Source of the DNA: Thoreauomyces humboldtii
Lineage: Eukaryota; Chytridiomycota; Chytridiomycetes; Spizellomycetales; Powellomycetaceae
DNA: 12,316 nt
NCBI GenBank assembly: GCA_027596035.1
Contig: JADGJA010000698.1
Location: 1 to 12,316 of the forward strand
Direction of reading: 5' to 3'
Shown: positions 7,588-12,316 of the stretch, in pieces
Layout: each line of letters starts with the position of its first letter
Position numbering within the stretch: the first letter of the stretch is position 1
Translations under genes and position numbers: made by a program
The notes under the pieces: model-generated
Seen by the model: the letters and a program-made list of their open reading frames with translations, nothing else
The model's database searches: none
What the model was told of the DNA's origin: nothing

Positions 7588-9094
7588 TTAGTCGAAGTTG
7601 CCGCGCCTTTTGGGCATCTGATCCCGGTGCTGTGTCCAGATAGCGTATATGTCGAATGGCTTCGTGTAAAGCTCTGTGATGCTTGCGATGCTGTCACAGA
7701 AAAGTTAACAACCACTGCGTCTAAGCACATCTTTGAAGACAGTTGCATACCTTTGTCGAAGCAGCGCAATGGCTTCGTCGAACTTCTCGTTTGTATCGGC
7801 CGCTGCAGCCGTGAGTGAGCTTTGCTTGATTGGCCGGGGTACCCACCCGAGACCATTTTGCTCCGATGGCCTTCCGTTCTGAAAGCTGCTCTTCGAGCGA
7901 CTGATCTAAACGCCTACGCTTCCCTCCGACCGCTTGGATCTCCTTTTCCATTTGATCTTGCTGGTTTAAGTTGTTAGACGCTTGGTAAACCCACGAAGAA
8001 AGACTCAAAGAGGACGTACTGTGGCCACACTCCGCCTCTGCATTGCAACCACGGCGTTGCAATATCCCTGCAGAAACATGCTCCACATGAGGCACACCGC
8101 AGTCACGCGGTTTTGGAGCTTGGTGCTGGAGTTGTGGGCGTCAATTTGCAGGGTGGACGACATCGCAAACTCGTTGGTGTTTGCATCGTAGTTCATGAAG
8201 AGCCATCCGTCTTTGTTGGCCATGAGGCCGAGAATCACGTCTACCGTGGTTCCGTGCATGGCGTTGGTGAAGGCGGCGGCTGTAAAGTCTCTTTTTTAGT
8301 TACGAGTCAGCCTCTTTTTGGTCCCCCTGCTACGCGACCTAACGTACCTTCCAGCTCGCCCATCAGCTGCGCGTAGTTCTCGGCGTCGAGCCCCTTCCGC
8401 TTCATCTCCAGAATGACCACAACGCACATTTGGAACGCAACCCACACAAACTCGACCTGGCCATGTGAAAACTCCCCACGCATAGACTTCTCGGCCTCAT
8501 TCCGCAAGGCTCCGTCGAAGTGTCTCGCCACTTCCGTCGTGATCTTGAAGATTGAAGTCAGTCTCGGTGTGCTGTGATTCCGTATTCAGAAGCTTGGTTC
8601 AAACTTACTGTACCCATCCAGTGCACCAGCTGGGCTGCTTTCGTGATGTCAGCAAGCGGCCTATTCGTCAACTCGACGTCTCGCATGCGCTGCAGGACAC
8701 GGTCGACAAAGGCATCCGATACTGTGGCACGGCAAGTTTCATATGCGGGATGCAGACCGCTCGCACATGCTTCATGTCAAGCTCGCAGAAGGATGTCTTG
8801 AGCGAAGCTGCCCAGTTTTTGATGTAAACCGTGTTAGACATCATGCAGACCAGCCAGGTTTGACCGCTCTTGACAGTAGTGATACTGACCTCGACATTTC
8901 ACAAACTGTTCCGAGGGCAGCCGGTACTTGAGCATGAATTCCATGAACAGTTGCGCCGCCGCGCCTTCGTCGGCCGAAAGGGGAGTTCCGGCGACCAGTT
9001 TGTCCAGGAAGTCATCGGACAGCGGTAGCGGTGATGGATCTTGGAGCGCAGCACGAGAGTCTGCTTCAGTTTCTATTGCTGGGGCCTGCTGCAT
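7588..9094 (-). CDS. Unrecognised protein, seven-exon model, first intron uncertain
   Basis: I do not recognise the family. Proposed exons: 9094-8890, 8769-8609, 8543-8348, 8279-8020, 7960-7843, 7802-7751, 7690-7588; 1095 nt, 364 aa, phases consistent. Introns 2-4 and 6 are 65, 68, 59 and 60 nt with strong signals (donors GTAAGT, GTACGT, GTACGT, GTATGC; CTGAC, CTAAC or TTAAC motifs), which is the main evidence the gene is real. Intron 5 is only 40 nt (7803-7842) and is needed to keep frame. Intron 1 is drawn as 8770-8889 (donor GTCAGT, acceptor AAG). A better acceptor at 8808 with donor GTATCA at 8885 joins the same frame but meets TGA at 8779-8777, so the gene may be broken. The middle is rich in hydrophobic helix-like sequence (for example ILGLMANKDGW); after it come a KRRR basic patch and a Glu/Gln-rich stretch that could be a coiled coil. 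The first ATG after an upstream non-ATG frame is at 9094. Confidence 0.6.
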
Positions 9095-9416
9095 GGTTGT
9101 GCGGATGGGGTGGTTGGTTCGGAAGTGGGAGGCAGAGGCGAGTCTCTTTGGCTTTTGCGAAACGAAAGGGGGGAATACCAGGTATGCGCTCACCTGTCTC
9201 CTGTCTCTCCGTCTCTCTCACACTCTTCTCTTACCGGTACTCGTTTCCTCCGTGTGTGCGTGCGTGCCTGCGGTTCCTGCCCTTCTTCACACTCGCCCCA
9301 GTTTCTCTTTACAGTAGTATACAGTACTCGCACCGTCCTCACCTGCACACTCCTCACCGCGCAGTGGAAGAGATATAGAGACAGAGAGAGAGAGAGAGAG
9401 AGAGAGTCCAAAAGCC
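9095..9416. promoter_or_regulatory. Divergent promoter region, unknown gene and Zds gene
   Basis: The start codons at 9094 (minus) and 9417 (plus) are 322 bp apart. The plus strand carries a long pyrimidine-rich tract at about 9191-9232, a GTGTGCGTGCG-type run near 9253-9270 and an (AG)12 microsatellite at 9383-9406. No ATG occurs on the plus strand between an in-frame TAG at 9315-9317 and the Zds start at 9417. No TATA box is evident. Confidence 0.6.
9383..9406 (+). repeat. (AG)12 microsatellite in the Zds 5' leader
   Basis: Twelve uninterrupted AG units end ten bases before the Zds start codon, so they probably lie in the 5' UTR of that gene. Length variation here would not alter the reading frame but could alter translation or promoter activity. 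Confidence 0.9.
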
Positions 9417-12316
9417 ATGCCTTCCCGGGAGCGTCGACTCTCGCAGACTCCCTCGGCTCCCGAACTCTCCAGTCTCTTTGCCCGACCTCCCCAGAGTCAT
9501 CCTTCCACCCTGGCTAGAGGTCCAAACCAGCAGCACCAGCAGCAGCAACGGCCACCCGAGTCGTCCGCCGCCGCGGCTGCCGGCTTCTCTCGTCCTCCTC
9601 TTCCACCACCGCCGACATTTCCAACCGCCTCCCACTCCTTCTCAACGAACCCTGCCACCGTCGCGGGCCCGTCCGACGGGTCCCCGGAACTTCAGCGTCG
9701 TTTCTCCGGAAAGGTCATGCACTTTCTCTTCTCCAACAAGAAGGCGGCCGGGGCAGGAAAAGGGACCCCCCCTTCGGCGCCAGGGACAGGAAAGCTTGCT
9801 TCGTCAGGGGTGGCCGCTCGCGGAACACCTCCACACGCCTCGCCAACAGCAGCAGCGGCAGCCGCTCAGACTCTCACGCCCACGCCTACGGACCCGTCGC
9901 CCTCGCCCACCGCAGTCGACTCGGACCGGGTCTCGCTGAGGAGCAACGCCAGCGTCAGTAGCATGAGCAGCTTCGCCAGAGTCAAGCGGGGAATCTTCTC
10001 TGGTCTTCGGGGAAGGAAGAAGAATGGCAGCAAGACGGACCTGGCTGCATCGACCGACTCCCTCGCATCGTCTCCGTCCGTGCTCCAGAAGCGACCTTCG
10101 ATCGCCTCAGTGGATCTCGCGGCCCCGGACGCTCCTCAAGAAATGGAGGAAGCTTCAGAACACTCGGAACCGACCCCTCTTCCCTCGCCATCACCATCTC
10201 CTACATCTCCCACTCAGCCTGGAACCACGATCACATTGCCTCCGCCGACGCTTCTTCCCGTCTTTCCCATCGCAACGGTCACCGAGAGCCAACGACCCGG
10301 ACCTTCACATCTCCCTGACATCGCTGCCGTATCGGGAAACTGGGGCTGGACCGCCTTGCACGAAGCACCTCGCGCTTCCAATGCCATTATACCCGCACCT
10401 TCCTCTTCCAACACCTCGCCAGGGGAAGCCATTCCCTCTCCCGACATTGGCTCCCGCTGGGCGGTTCAAGCCATGGCTTCCTTCGATGCTGACCACGCAA
10501 CTTCCCGGCCAGCGGCCAGCCCAGTCCCAGAAGCATCATTCCGGTTCCCGGCGGCGTCCGCAGTGGCGCCTGCTGCCGAGGAGGACCGGGCCCCTGGTAA
10601 AAAGCCGACACCGGAAGAAGAGGTTTCCCAAGTGACAGAAGACGCCTTGGCCGTCCGGAGAAAGTCCACGGCGCGATCCTCGCGGTCCAGCAACTCGAAC
10701 GGGGAGACGGTGATACCCGAAGTTCTATCGCCGGCCGTCAAGCCCGTCGTGGGAATCGCAGGAGCCACCATCGAGACGGACGATCCATCCCATCTCTTCT
10801 GGGTACCCGCTCATCTCCACCCCGAACTCCATCCCAGCGACTTTACGAAATGGATCTCCGACTCGGATACGATCTCCTCGGAGACTTCGGCCTTCCAGTC
10901 CGGCAAGAAGCCGCTGAGAAGGTCAAAATCGTTCGTGGAACGTCACATCATGATCACTCCCGACAACGCCGAGGACTACATGGAGCCTGAGAACATCGTG
11001 CGAAGTCGGACGGTGGGTGGCACCCCGCAGAGCACTCCGAAGGTTGGCAAGGGCTTGCCCCCTCTCAAGCGATCACGAAACATCCGTCCGAAGCGTCCGT
11101 CCACTTCTCGGGGCTCGCAGGAGCTCAACGGTAGAAAGCGGAGCGATTCTTCTTCCGTCCAGGGCGTGGCGGACGTGGACAAGGAGGACGAGGAGCTCGA
11201 CCAGGTCGCTGAGAAGGGTCCTACCGCCGGTCGACGACAGTCGAAGAAGGCAATGAAGAAGAGACGGGCGAGTCGTCGCTCGCAGATCATTCAAGAGGGC
11301 GAGGCCGCCATGGCGGCGAACGCAGCCGCCAGCGGACCGAACGTCGCTGACGGACTCAAGCCTGATCGACCTTTCTCGTTCATGGGCATAACGCCAGTGG
11401 AACTGCCACGTCCTAGCGGTAGTCTCTCGGATGCGTCAAAGGAGGAAGAGGAGCGTGACGATACGGAAGGATTCGCCGTGGCGGTGGGATCGAATGGGCC
11501 TCCCAGTCCGGTGGGTGAGGGACCGTCGACCCTTGTCGCCGCGTTGGGCGATGACGAGAATGTCGTTGCCAAGGAAGGCAGGGACCCGAAGGACGACGAC
11601 GGGTCCGGCACTCCACGACCATCGACACCAGTTCCGACCCTGGAGACACCGCCGAAGGGCAAGAACAAGAAGACGAAGCACAAGGACGGCAAGTCCTGGA
11701 ACTGGCTCGGCTTCCTGAACAAGCGACCACACCTCACCTCCGGGGGGACCGTCGGCAAACACTCCCGATCTCTGTCCGCCGACTCGACCGTTACGACCTC
11801 GGGCAGCAGTGGGGACGACGATGCATCTTGGGACCCGTACCCACAGGACTCGTCCCCGTTGGGACTGGGACCGGGTCGATTGCGCCTCGACGATGAAAAG
11901 TACGTGTACAGGATATCTCACATCAAGCTAGCGGAACACAGGCGACCCCTCGCCCAGCAGGTCCTCATCAGCAACCTCATGCTCTACATACTGAGCGTCC
12001 ACGCCGACGTCACGATGAACAGGAACGGTGGCATGCCGAAGAAGCGGGCGAAGAAGGGAAAGCGACAGCGAAGGGTCGCGGCTCAGCAGGCCAAGGAAGG
12101 CGGCATGGCCGTCGAGGGCGGGTACAGCGATCCAGCCGGTGCGTCGGGAGGACTCGCACCTCCCACCACATCGAGGACCCATCCGCTCGCACAGACCGTC
12201 ACGACTCCCGGGCTCGCTGCGGTCTCCTCCACGAACGGATCGAGCAACGCGGTGGTCGCTCCCATGACCCCGCAACAGCAGCAGACACGACAACCCCTAC
12301 CACCCCCGCCCATGGC
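9417..12316 (+). CDS. Zds-family protein (Zds1 C-terminal domain), 3' end outside window
   Basis: Zds1/Zds2 of yeast bind the PP2A-Cdc55 phosphatase and act in mitotic entry and exit, polarity and stress signalling. One frame stays open from the ATG at 9417 to the window edge, 966 codons, with no intron. Residues 1-450 are low complexity, rich in Ser, Pro, Ala and Gln. Family motifs seen: HLFWVPAHLHPELHPSDF at 459-476, the conserved Zds block around FWVPA; a KSWNWLGFL segment at about 759-767; and the Zds C-terminal core YVYRISHIKLAEHRRPLAQQ at 829-848 followed by VLISNLMLYILSV. After that comes a basic stretch (KKRAKKGKRQRR, 875-886) and more Ser/Thr/Gln-rich sequence running off the end. 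The start is the first ATG after an in-frame TAG at 9315. Assignment to the Zds family is from memory of the motifs; which paralogue cannot be said. Confidence 0.85.
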   Translation, partial: MPSRERRLSQTPSAPELSSLFARPPQSHPSTLARGPNQQHQQQQRPPESSAAAAAGFSRPPLPPPPTFPTASHSFSTNPATVAGPSDGSPELQRRFSGKVMHFLFSNKKAAGAGKGTPPSAPGTGKLASSGVAARGTPPHASPTAAAAAAQTLTPTPTDPSPSPTAVDSDRVSLRSNASVSSMSSFARVKRGIFSGLRGRKKNGSKTDLAASTDSLASSPSVLQKRPSIASVDLAAPDAPQEMEEASEHSEPTPLPSPSPSPTSPTQPGTTITLPPPTLLPVFPIATVTESQRPGPSHLPDIAAVSGNWGWTALHEAPRASNAIIPAPSSSNTSPGEAIPSPDIGSRWAVQAMASFDADHATSRPAASPVPEASFRFPAASAVAPAAEEDRAPGKKPTPEEEVSQVTEDALAVRRKSTARSSRSSNSNGETVIPEVLSPAVKPVVGIAGATIETDDPSHLFWVPAHLHPELHPSDFTKWISDSDTISSETSAFQSGKKPLRRSKSFVERHIMITPDNAEDYMEPENIVRSRTVGGTPQSTPKVGKGLPPLKRSRNIRPKRPSTSRGSQELNGRKRSDSSSVQGVADVDKEDEELDQVAEKGPTAGRRQSKKAMKKRRASRRSQIIQEGEAAMAANAAASGPNVADGLKPDRPFSFMGITPVELPRPSGSLSDASKEEEERDDTEGFAVAVGSNGPPSPVGEGPSTLVAALGDDENVVAKEGRDPKDDDGSGTPRPSTPVPTLETPPKGKNKKTKHKDGKSWNWLGFLNKRPHLTSGGTVGKHSRSLSADSTVTTSGSSGDDDASWDPYPQDSSPLGLGPGRLRLDDEKYVYRISHIKLAEHRRPLAQQVLISNLMLYILSVHADVTMNRNGGMPKKRAKKGKRQRRVAAQQAKEGGMAVEGGYSDPAGASGGLAPPTTSRTHPLAQTVTTPGLAAVSSTNGSSNAVVAPMTPQQQQTRQPLPPPPM

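Noticed and set aside
8777..8779. TGA in the unknown gene read as selenocysteine
   Set aside because: Most fungi lack selenocysteine machinery, and no SECIS-like element was identified; alternative splicing or a nonsense change is simpler.
11291..11921. Minus-strand ORFs of 105-161 codons opposite the Zds gene
   Set aside because: The plus strand carries the conserved Zds motifs in one uninterrupted frame; the others are composition shadows.

Overview
The window looks like nuclear DNA of a filamentous or yeast-like fungus, most likely a basidiomycete. The basis is a single-chain PurK-PurE ADE2, an ARL3/ARFRP1-type GTPase, a Zds-family protein, GC-rich coding sequence, and genes cut by short introns (mostly 59-120 nt) with GT..AG ends and CTGAC or CTAAC branch-like motifs. 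The assignment to phylum is inference from intron style, not from a marker search.

Layout from left to right: (1) 1-365 has no recognisable gene and holds the 3' flank of ADE2. (2) ADE2, minus strand, 366-2102, intronless, 578 aa. (3) An NAD(P)-dependent aldehyde dehydrogenase, minus strand, 2520-4288, six exons, 461 aa. (4) Ribokinase, plus strand, 4566-5824, four exons, 340 aa, divergent from the dehydrogenase across a 277-bp G-rich spacer. (5) ARL3/ARFRP1 small GTPase, minus strand, 6203-7081, four exons, 200 aa, convergent with ribokinase. (6) A 506-bp spacer (7082-7587) that is unusually structured: a 17-bp tandem duplication, a perfect 28-bp inverted repeat with a 49-nt loop built on an 11-bp tandem repeat, and a short plus-strand ORF that stops inside the inverted repeat. 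(7) An unrecognised gene, minus strand, 7588-9094, about 364 aa in seven exons, whose first intron is ambiguous: one splice choice leaves an in-frame TGA. (8) A Zds-family gene, plus strand, from 9417 past the right edge, intronless over 2.9 kb.

The first four recognised products are housekeeping proteins: purine synthesis, aldehyde oxidation, ribose phosphorylation and Golgi/TGN traffic. Zds proteins regulate PP2A and the cell cycle. Ribokinase feeds ribose-5-phosphate towards PRPP, the precursor of the pathway that contains Ade2, but nothing in the sequence shows the genes are co-regulated. I found no gene cluster, mobile element with coding capacity, CRISPR, rRNA or tRNA gene. The parts most worth a second look are the structured spacer at 7412-7590 and the unknown gene next to it. 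Exon limits were derived by hand from reading-frame continuity, splice signals and family motifs. Exons of the four recognised spliced or intronless enzymes and GTPase fit frame exactly; those of the unknown gene are less certain.
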